Origin: Fredinandcohnia humi
GTDB lineage: Bacteria > Bacillota > Bacilli > Bacillales > Bacillaceae_L
NCBI RefSeq assembly: GCF_001439915.1
Contig: NZ_LMBW01000006.1
Location: forward strand, 159,188-223,187
Direction of reading: 5' to 3'
Length of the DNA stretch: 64,000 nucleotides
Shown piece by piece: positions 1 to 11,236 of this stretch. The notes below the pieces were generated by a model. That model was not told the origin of the DNA and searched no databases. It was given only the letters and a program-made list of their open reading frames with translations. Positions within the stretch are counted from its first letter, which is position 1. Each line of letters starts with the position of its first letter. The position numbers and the translations under genes were made by a program.

Positions 1-548
1 AAACAGTGTTCTATAACTTGATGAGAAAAGGAAAGCTCCTCCTACCTAGCCAAGAAAACGAGGCTAAAATGTATGAAACATTAATTGCGGAAATGGAAAG
101 ACACGGGTTCCGCCAATATGAAATCAGCAATTTTTCAAAAAATGGTTTTGAAAGTCGCCATAATCTAACATATTGGAATAATGAAGAATACTACGGAATC
201 GGCGCTGGTGCCCATAGCTATGTGGCGGGAAAAAGAATATCAAATGCCGGACCAATCAAAAAATATATGTCAGCTATTGACGAACATGGTTTTCCGCATG
301 TCGAAACACATTCAGTCACATTGCAAGAAAAAATGGAAGAAGAACTTTTTTTAGGTCTGCGTAAAACACAAGGAGTTTCGAGCTCCCATTTTCTCGAAAA
401 ATTTTCTGTGAGTATTTTTGATGTTTTTGCGAGCCAAATTAAAGAACAAAAAGAAAAAGGCTTGCTTGAGGAAAAGGATGGTTTTATCCGGCTGACACAT
501 AAAGGGAAATTTCTTGGAAATGAAGTTTTCCAAGCATTTTTACTTTAA
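1..548 (+). CDS. hemW: HemW, heme chaperone / radical SAM protein (3' part only)
   Basis: The reading frame is open from the first base of the window, so the gene starts upstream; about 181 C-terminal residues are present. The block NLTYWNNEEYYGIGAGAHSY is the conserved HemW/HemN-like substrate region after the radical SAM core, followed by the C-terminal winged-helix-like HemN domain. The radical SAM cysteine motif is outside the window. HemW proteins of this position (formerly called HemN or YqeR) bind heme and are thought to hand it to respiratory proteins; they are not proven coproporphyrinogen oxidases. The gene precedes hrcA, as in Bacillus subtilis. Confidence 0.93.
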   Translation, partial: TVFYNLMRKGKLLLPSQENEAKMYETLIAEMERHGFRQYEISNFSKNGFESRHNLTYWNNEEYYGIGAGAHSYVAGKRISNAGPIKKYMSAIDEHGFPHVETHSVTLQEKMEEELFLGLRKTQGVSSSHFLEKFSVSIFDVFASQIKEQKEKGLLEEKDGFIRLTHKGKFLGNEVFQAFLL

Positions 549-566
549 ATAGTATAAGTTAAATCG

Positions 567-595
567 TTGACAATGGCATTTGTATTTGGTAATTT
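567..595 (+). promoter_or_regulatory. Sigma-A promoter of the hrcA heat-shock operon
   Basis: A -35 box TTGACA at 567-572 and a -10-like TAATTT at 590-595 are separated by 17 bases. Transcription would start just upstream of or inside the CIRCE operator, which is the usual arrangement for HrcA-repressed operons. The -10 is imperfect. Confidence 0.7.
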
Positions 596-605
596 AATTA
601 TAGAA

Positions 606-632
606 TTAGCACTCGCTAAATCAGAGTGCTAA
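606..632 (+). promoter_or_regulatory. CIRCE operator (HrcA binding site)
   Basis: A perfect 9-bp inverted repeat TTAGCACTC (606-614) and GAGTGCTAA (624-632) is separated by 9 bases. This matches the CIRCE consensus exactly. HrcA bound here represses the operon until GroE availability falls during heat shock, so hrcA represses itself and the genes behind it. Confidence 0.98.
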
Positions 633-647
633 CAGAGGTGATGTTCC

Positions 648-1679
648 TTGCTAACAGATCGTCAACTATTGATTCTTCAAGTTATAATTGATGACTTTAT
701 TAGATCTGCACAGCCAGTAGGGTCAAGAACATTGTCGAAAAAGGATGGGATTGTGTTTAGCTCAGCAACTATTCGCAATGAGATGGCAGATCTAGAAGAA
801 CTAGGATTTATCGAGAAAACTCATAGCTCATCTGGTAGAGTTCCATCCGAACAAGGTTATCGATACTATGTGGATCATTTATTATCGCCAAGCCGATTAA
901 CTTTAAAGGAAAAGCATGAGTTGAAGTCAATTTTTACAGAGAGGATATATGAACTTGAAAAAATTGTCCAAAAATCTGCACAGATATTATCTGATCTAAC
1001 AAACTATACTTCAATTGTTTTAGGTCCTGCCTTTAAAGAAAATAAAGTGAAAAGGCTACAAATTGTTCCAATTAACAATGAAACAGCTGTTGCCATTATC
1101 GTAACGGATAATGGACATGTGGAAAATCGAACCATTTCATTTCCTGAGTCCATCGACCCAGGCGATATTGAAAAAATGGTCAATATTCTAAACGAGCGAC
1201 TAGTTGGCGTTCCACTGACTGAATTAAGGAACAAAATTTTTAAAGAGGTTGCTTACCTTTTAAAAACAAATATTCGTAACTATGACACAGTCATTAATGT
1301 CTTGAACAAAACACTTACACTTCCAACAGAAGAAAAAATGTTTATAGGCGGAAAGACAAATATGTTAAGTCAACCGGAGTTCCATGACATTGAAAAAATT
1401 CGCTCATTGTTATCGATGATCGAAAGTGAGCATGAATTTTCAAGACTGTTACGGACTGATAAAGCGGGAATCAATATTAAAATTGGTCATGAAAACAACA
1501 ATATCGCGATAAATGATTGTAGCTTAATAACAGCAACGTATTCGATTGGAAACGAACATCTTGGGTCTATCGCCATTTTAGGACCTACTAGAATGGAGTA
1601 TTCACGTGTTATTACTTTGTTGCAGCATTTGAGTCAAGATTTTTCAAAGGTCCTGACAAAACTGTATCAAACAGAATAA
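648..1679 (+). CDS. hrcA: HrcA, heat-inducible transcription repressor
   Basis: Repressor of class I heat-shock genes, 343 aa, the usual family length. An N-terminal winged helix-turn-helix (about residues 1-100, with [14 protein letters not shown] and [17 protein letters not shown]) is followed by the GAF-like and inserted dimerisation domains. The start is TTG at 648, preceded by AGAGGTGAT at a fitting distance; TTG starts are common for hrcA in this group. The last two codons and the stop (ACA GAA TAA) coincide with the arm sequence of repeat family A, so the native 3' end may have been replaced by repeat sequence. First gene of the hrcA-grpE-dnaK-dnaJ cluster. Confidence 0.97.
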   Translation: MLTDRQLLILQVIIDDFIRSAQPVGSRTLSKKDGIVFSSATIRNEMADLEELGFIEKTHSSSGRVPSEQGYRYYVDHLLSPSRLTLKEKHELKSIFTERIYELEKIVQKSAQILSDLTNYTSIVLGPAFKENKVKRLQIVPINNETAVAIIVTDNGHVENRTISFPESIDPGDIEKMVNILNERLVGVPLTELRNKIFKEVAYLLKTNIRNYDTVINVLNKTLTLPTEEKMFIGGKTNMLSQPEFHDIEKIRSLLSMIESEHEFSRLLRTDKAGINIKIGHENNNIAINDCSLITATYSIGNEHLGSIAILGPTRMEYSRVITLLQHLSQDFSKVLTKLYQTE

Positions 1680-1838
1680 AGTTAAAGCCTCCGGCGGATG
1701 CCACAGATTTTTTAGAGGAAGTTTTTCGAGCATAGGATCAAAGACTAAGAACGCCACTTCCTGTGGCAACGTCTTTGTGACCCACATCGTGTGGGCCTAA
1801 AAAAATCTGGGCGCAAATACGCCAAGGCGTATTTGATT
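1672..1838 (+). repeat. Interspersed repeat family A, copy A1
   Basis: Direct-orientation copy between hrcA and grpE. It holds GCCTCCGGCGGATGCC at 1687-1702, outer stem arms CAGATTTTTTAG (1704-1715) and CTAAAAAAATCTG (1797-1809), inner hairpins at 1753-1767 and 1781-1795, and a closing hairpin around AATACGCC/GGCGTATT (1816-1833). Only the right arm of the leading hairpin seen in other copies is present, merged with the hrcA stop. The end runs to TTTGATTAGG just before the grpE leader. Confidence 0.88.
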
Positions 1839-1919
1839 AGGCAGAGGGTGATACTTCCCTCTAATACATATACTAGTTATTATGAAAAAAGACATTTCAC
1901 TTTAAGGGAGGTGAGTGTA

Positions 1920-2516
1920 TTGGCTAACGAGAATAAAGTTGTGAAAGAAGAAATTGAAGTAGAAGAAGCAAATGTAGATCATGATGTGGTAGAAACGATT
2001 GAACAGGCTGAAGCAGAATTACTAGAAGATCAAGAAAATGATGTGAATGCCGAACTTTCGAAAGCCAATGAAAAAATTGCAGAACTTGAAGCTAAGCTAG
2101 AAGAGGCAGAAAATCGCATTTTGCGTCAGGTTGCCGACTTTGAAAACTTTAAGAGACGTGCTCGCTTAGATCAAGAAACAGCTGCTACATATAGAGCTCA
2201 AAGCCTTGTGAATGATTTGTTGCCGGCTCTAGATAATTTTGAAAGAGCCCTTCAAGTCGAAGCAACAAACGAACAAGCACAATCGATTATGCAAGGTGTA
2301 GATATGGTATACCGCAGTATTTTAGATGCCCTGAATAAAGAAGGGGTAGAAGCAATTGAAGCAGTAGGAACCCAATTTGATCCAAATGTGCATCAAGCAG
2401 TTATGCAGGTAAGTGAGCCTGATGCTGAATCAAATGTGGTACTGGAAGAGTTCCAAAAAGGATATAAACTCAAAGATCGAGTATTACGACCTTCCATGGT
2501 GAAGGTAAACGAATAA
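1920..2516 (+). CDS. grpE: GrpE, nucleotide exchange factor for DnaK
   Basis: Cochaperone that releases ADP from DnaK; 198 aa from a TTG start at 1920, preceded by AAGGGAGGTG at 1904-1913. A longer open frame begins at 1791, but its first 43 residues are translated repeat A and leader, so they were excluded. The N-terminus is acidic and likely disordered, then a long coiled coil (about residues 45-90, [19 protein letters not shown]), then the GrpE beta domain ending in [11 protein letters not shown], the family signature. It lies in the hrcA operon with repeats on both sides (A1 upstream, B1 downstream). Confidence 0.96.
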   Translation: MANENKVVKEEIEVEEANVDHDVVETIEQAEAELLEDQENDVNAELSKANEKIAELEAKLEEAENRILRQVADFENFKRRARLDQETAATYRAQSLVNDLLPALDNFERALQVEATNEQAQSIMQGVDMVYRSILDALNKEGVEAIEAVGTQFDPNVHQAVMQVSEPDAESNVVLEEFQKGYKLKDRVLRPSMVKVNE

Positions 2517-2517
2517 C

Positions 2518-2640
2518 GAAAAGCGCAAGGTGCGCAGCTTTCGGCGACAAGCATAAGACAAGCGCTGACAGAAGGTGCCTTTTACCTTCCGAGGCGATTG
2601 GCTTATGACCTCGAGCCGATGGGACCTGAAGCTAGACATC
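2518..2640 (+). repeat. Interspersed repeat family B, copy B1
   Basis: Begins one base after the grpE stop. Boxes include AAAAGCGCAAGG at the left, GGCGACAAGCATAAG, a hairpin GAAGG...CCTTC, CTTATGACCTCGAGCCGATG and GAAGCTAGACATC at the right. The nested arms GCATAAG and CTTATG pair, as do AAGGT and ACCT at the outside, so the element folds on itself. Confidence 0.85.
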
Positions 2641-2667
2641 GGAAAAATTTAAGAGTGTTTAATTTAA

Positions 2668-4509
<1,842 letters not shown>

Positions 4510-4512
<3 letters not shown>

Positions 4513-4625
4513 AAAAGCGAAGGCGCCATGCCCAGAAACTAGAAAACTGGCCGACTAAGAGGTTTAGTTTGCCTCTGCCGGAGGAGTTGAAGTTTCTCGA
4601 GTTTCTAGGCGCTTGAGCTAGACAT
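4510..4625 (+). repeat. Interspersed repeat family B, divergent copy B2
   Basis: Shares the terminal boxes of family B (AAAAGCGAAGGCGCC at left, GGCGCTTGAGCTAGACATAA at right) but its core is different in sequence. The core still folds: AGAAACT and AGTTTCT pair, with an inner GCCTCTGCCGGAGG hairpin. Starts at the dnaK stop codon. It is a structural analogue with a swapped core, not a plain copy. Confidence 0.7.
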
Positions 4626-4642
4626 AATAAGAATTAAATGGT

Positions 4643-4686
4643 AAAAAAGTCGAAGTCAGGCATGTCTTGGCTTTGACTTTTTTTGA
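4643..4686 (+). terminator. Probable rho-independent terminator after dnaK
   Basis: AAAAAGTC near 4644 pairs with GACTTTTTTT ending near 4685, enclosing an imperfect stem (AAG...CTT) and loop, and ends in a run of seven T. It could reduce read-through from dnaK into dnaJ, which has its own promoter candidate downstream. Confidence 0.6.
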
Positions 4687-4744
4687 TTATAAAGAGTTCA
4701 AGAAATTAGACAATTACGAACACTAGTGCACTAGATAAGTATTA

Positions 4745-4774
4745 TTGTCTTTTACCAAAAATAAATGATAAAAT
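4745..4774 (+). promoter_or_regulatory. Candidate promoter for dnaJ
   Basis: TTGTCT at 4745-4750 and TAAAAT at 4769-4774 are 18 bases apart, about 30 bases before the dnaJ start. Both hexamers are imperfect, so this is tentative; the terminator-like hairpin upstream makes an independent promoter plausible. Confidence 0.4.
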
Positions 4775-4807
4775 ATTCTTTATGTGAATGATGCGGGAGT
4801 GGATTTA

Positions 4808-5938
4808 ATGAGTAAAAGAGATTATTATGAGGTACTCGGGGTTTCGAAAAGTGCTGGGAAAGATGAAATAAAAAAGGCGTATCGAAAATTATCTAAAAAA
4901 TATCACCCTGATATCAATAAAGAAGCTGATGCAGATGATAAGTTTAAAGAAATTACAGAAGCATATGAAGCTTTAACAGACGATAACAAACGTGCCCATT
5001 ATGACCAATTCGGCCATACAGATCCAAACCAAGGATTTGGTGGTTTTGGTGGGGGTTCTGATTTTGGCGGCGGTTTTGGTTTTGAAGATATCTTTAGTTC
5101 TATCTTTGGTGGTGGAACAAGACGAAGGGACCCAAATGCACCGCGACAAGGCGCAGATTTACAATACACAATGACCTTAGAGTTTGAAGAAGCTGTATTT
5201 GGAAAAGAAACAGACATCGAAATTCCAAGAGAAGAAGAATGTTCAACATGTCATGGCTCAGGTGCAAAACCAGGAACATCACCAGAACAATGTTCACATT
5301 GTGGCGGTTCGGGTCAAATCAACGTTGAACAGAACACTGCATTTGGAAGAATCGTGAATAGACGAGTTTGTCATCACTGTAGTGGAACTGGTAAATACAT
5401 TAAAGATAAGTGTTCAACCTGTGGCGGCGCTGGTAAAGTGAAAAAACGCAAGAAAATCCATGTGAAAATTCCAGCGGGTATCGATGATGGTCAACAACTT
5501 CGCGTATCCGGACAAGGTGAACCAGGTGTAAATGGTGGACCTTCAGGTGATTTATATGTGGTGTTCCATGTTCGTTCCCATGAATTTTTCGAACGTGATG
5601 GAGATGATATCTACTGTGAAATGCCACTGACCTTTGCTCAAGCTGCATTAGGTGATGAAGTTGAGGTGCCTACCTTACACGGAAAGGTCAAATTAAAAAT
5701 ACCTGCTGGTACTCAAACAGGAACAAAATTCCGTCTTCGCGGTAAGGGTGTTCCGAATGTACGCGGATATGGTCAGGGAGACCAGCATATTCACGTTCGT
5801 GTCATTACCCCAACAAAGCTTACAGAAAAGCAAAAACAATTGCTTCGTGAGTTTACAGAAATAGGCGGGAATGGGGCACCTGATGAACAGCACGATAATT
5901 TTTTCGCAAAAGTAAAACGAGCATTTAAAGGCGAGTAA
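4808..5938 (+). CDS. dnaJ: DnaJ, Hsp40 cochaperone
   Basis: Type I Hsp40 that delivers substrates to DnaK and stimulates its ATPase; 376 aa. J domain at residues 1-70 with the HPD tripeptide ([12 protein letters not shown]), then a Gly/Phe-rich linker, then four CxxCxGxG zinc repeats ([32 protein letters not shown]), then the C-terminal substrate-binding domains. ATG at 4808 is preferred over an upstream GTG at 4784 because GGGAGTGG sits at the correct distance and [12 protein letters not shown] is the standard N-terminus. Followed by prmA. Confidence 0.98.
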   Translation: MSKRDYYEVLGVSKSAGKDEIKKAYRKLSKKYHPDINKEADADDKFKEITEAYEALTDDNKRAHYDQFGHTDPNQGFGGFGGGSDFGGGFGFEDIFSSIFGGGTRRRDPNAPRQGADLQYTMTLEFEEAVFGKETDIEIPREEECSTCHGSGAKPGTSPEQCSHCGGSGQINVEQNTAFGRIVNRRVCHHCSGTGKYIKDKCSTCGGAGKVKKRKKIHVKIPAGIDDGQQLRVSGQGEPGVNGGPSGDLYVVFHVRSHEFFERDGDDIYCEMPLTFAQAALGDEVEVPTLHGKVKLKIPAGTQTGTKFRLRGKGVPNVRGYGQGDQHIHVRVITPTKLTEKQKQLLREFTEIGGNGAPDEQHDNFFAKVKRAFKGE

Positions 5939-5987
5939 TACGAAATGTGGAAGCGCCTTGCTACGAAATGGATTGGAGTTGGTAGAT

Positions 5988-6932
5988 ATGAAATGGTCTG
6001 AAATTAGCATTCATACAACACAGGAGGCAGTGGAGCCAGTATCGAATATCCTTCATGAAGCAGGTGCAAGCGGTGTTGTTATAGAAGATCCATTCGACCT
6101 GACAAAGGAACGAGAAAATGTGTTTGGTGAGATCTACCAACTTAATCCAGATGATTATCCTGATGAAGGTGTCATTGTGAAAGCATACCTCCCGGTCACT
6201 AGCTTTTTAGGAGAAACGGTTGACGAAATAAAAGAAGCCATTAACAACCTTTTGCTTTTTGATATTGATTTGGGCCATAATAATATCACCATTAGTGAAG
6301 TTCATGAGGAAGAATGGGCTACAGCATGGAAAAAATATTATCACCCAGTAAAAATCTCGGAGAAATTTACCATCGTGCCGACATGGGAAATGTATGAGCC
6401 TGTTAATAGTGATGAATTAATTATCGAGCTAGATCCTGGAATGGCATTTGGAACAGGAACACATCCTACAACTGTCATGAGTATTCAAGCCCTAGAACGT
6501 ACAGTTAAACAAGGCGATACAATTATCGATGTCGGGACTGGTTCTGGTGTACTAAGCATCGCTGCAGCAATGCTTGGAGCAGGTTCAATTAAGGCCCTTG
6601 ATTTGGATACGGTAGCCGTTGATAGTGCAAAACTTAATATAAAATTGAACAAAGTACATGAAGTAGTTACTGTCTCTCAAAATAATCTGCTTGATGATAT
6701 CGAAGGTCCCGTGGATCTCATTGTGGCGAATATCCTTGCTGAAATCATTGTCCGGTTTACAGACGAAGCAGCCAAAATTCTAAAACCAAATGGAGCATTC
6801 ATTGTAGCTGGTATCATTAATACGAAAAAACAAGATGTGAAGGACAGTCTAGAAGCGTCAGGCTTTACAATTGAGGAAGTGCTAGTCATGGAAGATTGGG
6901 TATCAATGATTGCTAGAAAGAAAAGCGAATAA
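5988..6932 (+). CDS. prmA: PrmA, ribosomal protein L11 methyltransferase
   Basis: SAM-dependent trimethylation of ribosomal protein L11; 314 aa, family length. An N-terminal L11-binding domain precedes a Rossmann methyltransferase fold with motif [15 protein letters not shown] (about residues 180-193) and motif [11 protein letters not shown]. The conserved block [14 protein letters not shown] lies just before motif I. ATG 5988 is chosen over an upstream TTG at 5958 because it gives the usual [10 protein letters not shown] start with GGAGTTGG upstream. Located after dnaJ, as in Bacillus subtilis (yqeT). Repeat C1 follows within six bases. Confidence 0.96.
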   Translation: MKWSEISIHTTQEAVEPVSNILHEAGASGVVIEDPFDLTKERENVFGEIYQLNPDDYPDEGVIVKAYLPVTSFLGETVDEIKEAINNLLLFDIDLGHNNITISEVHEEEWATAWKKYYHPVKISEKFTIVPTWEMYEPVNSDELIIELDPGMAFGTGTHPTTVMSIQALERTVKQGDTIIDVGTGSGVLSIAAAMLGAGSIKALDLDTVAVDSAKLNIKLNKVHEVVTVSQNNLLDDIEGPVDLIVANILAEIIVRFTDEAAKILKPNGAFIVAGIINTKKQDVKDSLEASGFTIEEVLVMEDWVSMIARKKSE

Positions 6933-6937
6933 ATATG

Positions 6938-7139
6938 TGTTCAAAAAGGAGGGTAAAAAGGACCGCGTAGACAAGAACGCCACGTCCTGTGGCATTGTCG
7001 ACACTAGCACATCCTGTGCGTCGAAATTTCAAGGCGGCGAAGCTTTGAGTACCGGAGCGTATGCAGTTAATACGTGAGGAACGGAGAAGCAAGCCAACGA
7101 AGAAATTCGATGTGTCATTTTCGGCCGACTTTTTGAACA
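6938..7139 (+). repeat. Interspersed repeat family C, copy C1 (MITE-like, 202 bp)
   Basis: Bounded by 11-bp terminal inverted repeats TGTTCAAAAAG (6938-6948) and CTTTTTGAACA (7129-7139). The interior has hairpins at 6979-6993 and 7007-7019 of the type shared with family A, and a block TTTGAGTACCGGAGCGTATG that recurs in copy C2 near the end of the window. No open reading frame of note. Lies between prmA and rsmE, five bases after the prmA stop. Confidence 0.85.
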
Positions 7140-7160
7140 TCCTCTAAGGTGGAAAAATAA

Positions 7161-7904
7161 ATGCAGCGATATTTCGTCGACCATATGAGCGAAACTGGGG
7201 CCACAATTACGGGTGAAGATATTCATCATATAACACGAGTCATGAGAATGTCAGTTGGAGACACCATTTATTGTTGCTATACTGGAAAAGTAGCACTTTG
7301 TGCAATTACTGAAATTACCAATGATGTGATTTTGGCAAATGTTGTAGAATGGGTAGAGAACTCGAATGAGCTTCCCATTAAGGTATGTATTGCAAGCGGA
7401 TTGCCAAAAGGGGACAAGCTTGAATATGTCATTCAAAAAGGGACTGAGCTTGGGGCATCTGAGTTTGTCCCTTTTGTTGCGGCTCGTTCAATTGTCAAAT
7501 GGGATGAGAAAAAAGGAAAAAAAAAGGTAGAGCGTTGGGGGAAAATTGCCAAGGAAGCGGCGGAGCAATCACACCGTGCAATGGTTCCTGAAGTTTGTAA
7601 TCCTTTGTCTTTTAAAGAGTTATTGTCTTTTAGCGGGTCCTTTACTTACCAGGTAGTAGCTTATGAAGAGGATGCAAAGCGCGGTGAAAGCTCAAATCTA
7701 GCTCGTGTATTTTCCCAATTAAAACACGGAGAATCCCTTTTTGTTGTGATTGGACCTGAGGGTGGTCTAACCGAAAAAGAGGTATCAACTTTGATAGAGA
7801 ATGGATTTATATCCTGCAGCTTTGGTCCAAGAATTTTACGAACTGAGACAGCACCATTGTATGTTTTATCAGCTTTATCATATTATTTTGAATTAGCGAG
7901 GTGA
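7161..7904 (+). CDS. rsmE: RsmE, 16S rRNA m3U1498 methyltransferase
   Basis: Methylates N3 of U1498 in 16S rRNA; 247 aa, a SPOUT-class methyltransferase with an N-terminal PUA-like domain (MQRYFVDHM...GEDIHHITRVMRMSVGD). The knotted SAM site is marked by GPEGGLTEKEV and LGPRILRTETAPLY-like sequence (here FGPRILRTETAPLYVLSAL) near the C-terminus. ATG at 7161 is preceded by AAGGTGG. The stop overlaps the region of the mtaB start, so the two are probably translated together. Confidence 0.96.
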   Translation: MQRYFVDHMSETGATITGEDIHHITRVMRMSVGDTIYCCYTGKVALCAITEITNDVILANVVEWVENSNELPIKVCIASGLPKGDKLEYVIQKGTELGASEFVPFVAARSIVKWDEKKGKKKVERWGKIAKEAAEQSHRAMVPEVCNPLSFKELLSFSGSFTYQVVAYEEDAKRGESSNLARVFSQLKHGESLFVVIGPEGGLTEKEVSTLIENGFISCSFGPRILRTETAPLYVLSALSYYFELAR

Positions 7905-7909
7905 CTATA

Positions 7910-9271
7910 ATGTCATTGGTTGCATTCCATACATTAGGATGTAAGGTCAATCATTATGAAACAGAAGCAATTTGGCAGCTATTTAAAGAAAATGGGTATG
8001 AACGTACCGAATTTGAAAGTACTGCTGATGTGTATGTTATTAATACTTGTACTGTTACAAACACAGGCGATAAAAAGAGTCGGCAGGTCATCCGAAGGGC
8101 AATCCGTAAGAACCCGGATGCTGTTATTTGTGTTACAGGCTGTTATGCGCAAACATCACCAGCCGAAATCATGGCTATCCCTGGTGTTGATATTGTTGTA
8201 GGAACGCAGGATCGAAAGAAAATGCTTGATTATATCGGGCAATACAAAGAAGAGCGCAGTCCCATTAATGGCGTAGGTAATATTATGAAAACACGTGTAT
8301 ATGAAGAACTCGATGTGCCTTCATTTACAGACCGTACACGTGCTTCATTAAAAATACAAGAGGGATGTAACAATTTCTGTACCTTCTGTATTATTCCATG
8401 GGCACGTGGTTTAATGCGTTCTCGTGATCCGGAAGAGGTTATTAAACAAGCGCAACAGCTTGTAAATGCAGGATATAAAGAGATTGTCTTAACCGGTATT
8501 CATACAGGCGGATATGGTGAGGATATGAAGGATTACAATCTAGCATCTCTTTTACGTGACCTTGAATCTAAGGTAATTGGTCTTAAAAGAATTCGTATTT
8601 CTTCGATAGAGGCTAGCCAAATTACCGATGAAATTATTGAAGTACTTGATCAATCAACTAAAGTAGTGCGACATCTGCACGTTCCATTACAGTCCGGCTC
8701 AAACACAGTGTTAAAACGTATGAGACGTAAATACACAATGGAATTCTTTGCTGAGCGTTTAACAAAACTGCGTCAAGCATTACCTGGATTAGCGTTAACG
8801 TCTGATGTTATTGTTGGTTTTCCTGGTGAGACAGAAGAGGAGTTTATGGAGACGTATAATTTTATAAAAGAACATAGGTTCTCTGAATTGCATGTTTTCC
8901 CATACTCTAAGCGTACTGGTACACCAGCAGCAAGAATGGAAGACCAAGTTGATGAAGAAGTGAAAAATGAGCGTGTACACCGTCTAATTTCACTATCAGA
9001 CCAATTAGCGAAGGAATATGCATCTACTTACGAAGGTGAAGTATTAGAGGTTATTCCTGAGGAGCTCGATAAGGACAATCCAACAAGTGGTCTATATATT
9101 GGTTATACTGACAATTATCTAAAAGTGAAATTCGATGCAACCGAAGATATGATTGGTAAAATTGTGAAAGTAAAAATTACTAAAGCTGGTTACCCATATA
9201 ACGAGGGGCAATTTGTAAAAGTCGAAGAAGACCTTCGGATTGAAGCGGATGAAGCCAGAACTACGGCATAA
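7910..9271 (+). CDS. mtaB: MtaB, tRNA t6A37 methylthiotransferase
   Basis: Converts N6-threonylcarbamoyladenosine at tRNA position 37 to its 2-methylthio form; 453 aa. An N-terminal UPF0004 domain with cluster cysteines (LGCKVNHYE, NTCTVT, VTGCYAQ) is followed by a radical SAM core with CNNFCTFC (Cys153, 157, 160) and a C-terminal TRAM-like domain. ATG 7910 gives the standard MSLVAFHTLGCKVNHYE start; an in-frame GTG at 7901 overlaps the rsmE end and is less likely. A terminator follows. Confidence 0.96.
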   Translation: MSLVAFHTLGCKVNHYETEAIWQLFKENGYERTEFESTADVYVINTCTVTNTGDKKSRQVIRRAIRKNPDAVICVTGCYAQTSPAEIMAIPGVDIVVGTQDRKKMLDYIGQYKEERSPINGVGNIMKTRVYEELDVPSFTDRTRASLKIQEGCNNFCTFCIIPWARGLMRSRDPEEVIKQAQQLVNAGYKEIVLTGIHTGGYGEDMKDYNLASLLRDLESKVIGLKRIRISSIEASQITDEIIEVLDQSTKVVRHLHVPLQSGSNTVLKRMRRKYTMEFFAERLTKLRQALPGLALTSDVIVGFPGETEEEFMETYNFIKEHRFSELHVFPYSKRTGTPAARMEDQVDEEVKNERVHRLISLSDQLAKEYASTYEGEVLEVIPEELDKDNPTSGLYIGYTDNYLKVKFDATEDMIGKIVKVKITKAGYPYNEGQFVKVEEDLRIEADEARTTA

Positions 9272-9278
9272 AATAAAA

Positions 9279-9318
9279 TGGAAAGAAGTTAATCATCTGA
9301 TTAGCTTCTTTTTTTTAT
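9279..9318 (+). terminator. Terminator after mtaB
   Basis: GAAAGAAGTTAATC pairs with GATTAGCTTCTTTTTTT around a short loop, ending in seven T. It separates the heat-shock/tRNA modification cluster from deoC. Confidence 0.85.
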
Positions 9319-9408
9319 CGCATACTATAGGAATGCTAGTCAACTTATAATAACAATGATATGATATTAGAGGTACGTACAACTAAAAAGTCAAAGGAGA
9401 AATACATA

Positions 9409-10077
9409 ATGACGAATATTGCCAAAATGATTGATCATACAGCATTAAAAGCAGATACAACAAAAGAGCAAATTGTAACACTTTGTGCTGAGGCGAAGGA
9501 ATATGGATTTATGTCTGTTTGTGTGAATCCAACCTGGGTAGAAACTGCGGCAAGCCTATTAAAGGATTCTGAGGTGAAGGTTTGTACTGTTATTGGCTTT
9601 CCATTAGGTGCTAGTACTTCGGAAACGAAAGCATTTGAAACAAAGGATGCCATTGATAAAGGGGCAACTGAAGTGGATATGGTCATCAATATCGGTGCCC
9701 TTAAGGATAAGAATGACGAATTAGTTGAAAAAGACATTCGAGCTGTTGTGGATGCAGCAAAAGGCAAAGCACTTACAAAGGTTATTATTGAAACTTGTCT
9801 ATTAACTGACGAGGAAAAAGTATTAGCATGTGAGCTTTCCGTAAAAGCTGGGGCAGATTTTGTGAAAACTTCTACTGGCTTCGGGGCCGGAGGAGCAACT
9901 GTGGAAGACATTCGTTTAATGCGTAAAACAGTCGGACCGGATATCGGAGTAAAAGCATCTGGCGGTGTTCGTGATGTAAAAGGCACACAAGATATGATTG
10001 AAGCGGGAGCAACAAGGATTGGTGCAAGCACTGGAGTTGCAATTGTCAATGGTTTAACAGGATCATCTGATTACTAA
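9409..10077 (+). CDS. deoC: DeoC, deoxyribose-phosphate aldolase
   Basis: Cleaves 2-deoxyribose 5-phosphate to glyceraldehyde 3-phosphate and acetaldehyde in deoxynucleoside catabolism; 222 aa TIM barrel. The active-site lysines lie in [14 protein letters not shown] and in [14 protein letters not shown] (Schiff-base Lys), with VKASGGVRD close to the C-terminus. ATG 9409 with AAAGGAG upstream is preferred to ATG 9361, whose extra 16 residues are not family-like. Unlike the Bacillus subtilis order, where deoC sits with the nucleoside transport genes, it here stands alone between mtaB and yqeW. Confidence 0.96.
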   Translation: MTNIAKMIDHTALKADTTKEQIVTLCAEAKEYGFMSVCVNPTWVETAASLLKDSEVKVCTVIGFPLGASTSETKAFETKDAIDKGATEVDMVINIGALKDKNDELVEKDIRAVVDAAKGKALTKVIIETCLLTDEEKVLACELSVKAGADFVKTSTGFGAGGATVEDIRLMRKTVGPDIGVKASGGVRDVKGTQDMIEAGATRIGASTGVAIVNGLTGSSDY

Positions 10078-10086
10078 AAATGACTG

Positions 10087-10112
10087 GGGCTGGCCGAATT
10101 GGCCAGCTTTCC
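10087..10112 (+). terminator. Terminator between convergent deoC and yqeW-like gene
   Basis: GCTGGCC (10089-10095) and GGCCAGC (10101-10107) form a 7-bp stem with a 5-base loop, followed by TTTCCTT. The T run is weak on the plus side; it could serve both converging genes. Confidence 0.6.
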
Positions 10113-11036
10113 TTATGCTCGATGCACCTTCATGATAAAATTCGTCAACACTCCAACAAAGGGTAAAAACAGCAGGGAAGTAAGAACATTAAATATCAAA
10201 CTAACATGGGCAATTTGAACATCGGGATGGGCTGTGAGCAGTATCGCGATTTGACCTAGTACATTTATTAACGGAAAAAACAAAATCACACCGATCACAT
10301 TGACCCAAATATGGGCATATGCAGCTAGCTTTGCTTCATGTTTACTCCCAATACTCGCAATAAAAGCAGTAATACATGTTCCGATATTAGCTCCTAGTAA
10401 AACGGCAATACCTGCATTTAAAGTTAGTAGTTGTTCATTCATAAAGCCCATAATGATTCCGGTTGTAGCAGTACTAGATTGAATAATCGAGGTCAAAATA
10501 GTCCCAACACCTACCCCGAAAAGGTCGCTTTCATTCGTATGCTTGAAAAAAGTATGAATGGACGGAAATTGCGAGATTGGGCTAGCAAGCTGCTCAAATC
10601 CATTCATCGCCACAAACATGCATCCCAATCCAAATAAAAAGGCACCAAAGCTAAACACCTGTTGATTTTTAATAAACAAACATAAAAATCCTAAAATTAA
10701 GATCGGAACAATCCATTCGAAAATATCAAAGGTTATCATTTCCGCAGTAAAGGTTGTTCCAATATTGGTACCAAGAATGATTCCAATGGATTGTTTAAAG
10801 GTTAAATATCCTGTCGCAATTAACCCGACAACAAGAACCATAACAGCGGAGCTGCTGTGGATGATTGCGGTAATGATCATTCCAGTTACTAATCCCTTTA
10901 TCGGGTTATTAGTAAATCGAATCAGCCAAACCTTTAATTTATCCCCGGTAAGATTATAAAGGCCTGTCCTCATCACAGTCATACCAAAAAGAAAAATCGC
11001 AATAAATACAGCAAATAATGAAATAAGTTCAATCAT
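10113..11036 (-). CDS. yqeW: Na/Pi cotransporter family membrane protein (YqeW-like)
   Basis: 307 aa integral membrane protein of the Na+/phosphate symporter (NptA/PhoU-associated) family. Two inverted repeats of the family motif are visible: IIHSSSAVMVLVVGL (about residue 60) and IIQSSTATTGIIMGF (about residue 185), each preceding a GxNIGT turn (LGTNIGTTFTAE and LGANIGTCITAF). About eight hydrophobic segments. No cytoplasmic PhoU-like domain is present, which is usual for this short form. Transcribed opposite to its neighbours. Phosphate as substrate is inferred from the family, not shown. Confidence 0.87.
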   Translation of the reverse strand: MIELISLFAVFIAIFLFGMTVMRTGLYNLTGDKLKVWLIRFTNNPIKGLVTGMIITAIIHSSSAVMVLVVGLIATGYLTFKQSIGIILGTNIGTTFTAEMITFDIFEWIVPILILGFLCLFIKNQQVFSFGAFLFGLGCMFVAMNGFEQLASPISQFPSIHTFFKHTNESDLFGVGVGTILTSIIQSSTATTGIIMGFMNEQLLTLNAGIAVLLGANIGTCITAFIASIGSKHEAKLAAYAHIWVNVIGVILFFPLINVLGQIAILLTAHPDVQIAHVSLIFNVLTSLLFLPFVGVLTNFIMKVHRA

Positions 11037-11236
11037 GCAATCTCACCCCTATCACATTGTATGGACAAGGATTCGTGAAAATGACTACTTCAACTTTTAA
11101 AATGATTACATGTCCCAATTTATTTGAGTTGCTGCACAGGCAGTAAAAAAAGAGGATTTTACAGGAATAACAGTAAAAATAATCTCAAAACTAGTAGGGA
11201 AAACGTGGTTTCTAGTGATTCTAATGTGAATTACAG
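11037..11236. other. Divergent intergenic region between yqeW-like gene and rpsU promoter
   Basis: AT-rich spacer with the ribosome binding site of the minus-strand gene at its left end (GGGGTGAGATTG on the minus strand). No open frame or strong hairpin was recognised. The rpsU promoter begins at 11237. Confidence 0.5.

Noticed and set aside
1791-1919. N-terminal extension of GrpE (43 residues) in the long open frame
   Set aside because: It translates the end of repeat A1 and the leader. The same extension (GRKYAKAxLIR) appears before YqfD from repeat A2. The ribosome binding site lies before TTG 1920.
9435-10049. 204-residue open frame antisense to deoC
   Set aside because: Shadow frame: deoC on the plus strand is a clear family member, and the antisense translation is Ser/Thr-rich with no domain, start signal or ribosome binding site.
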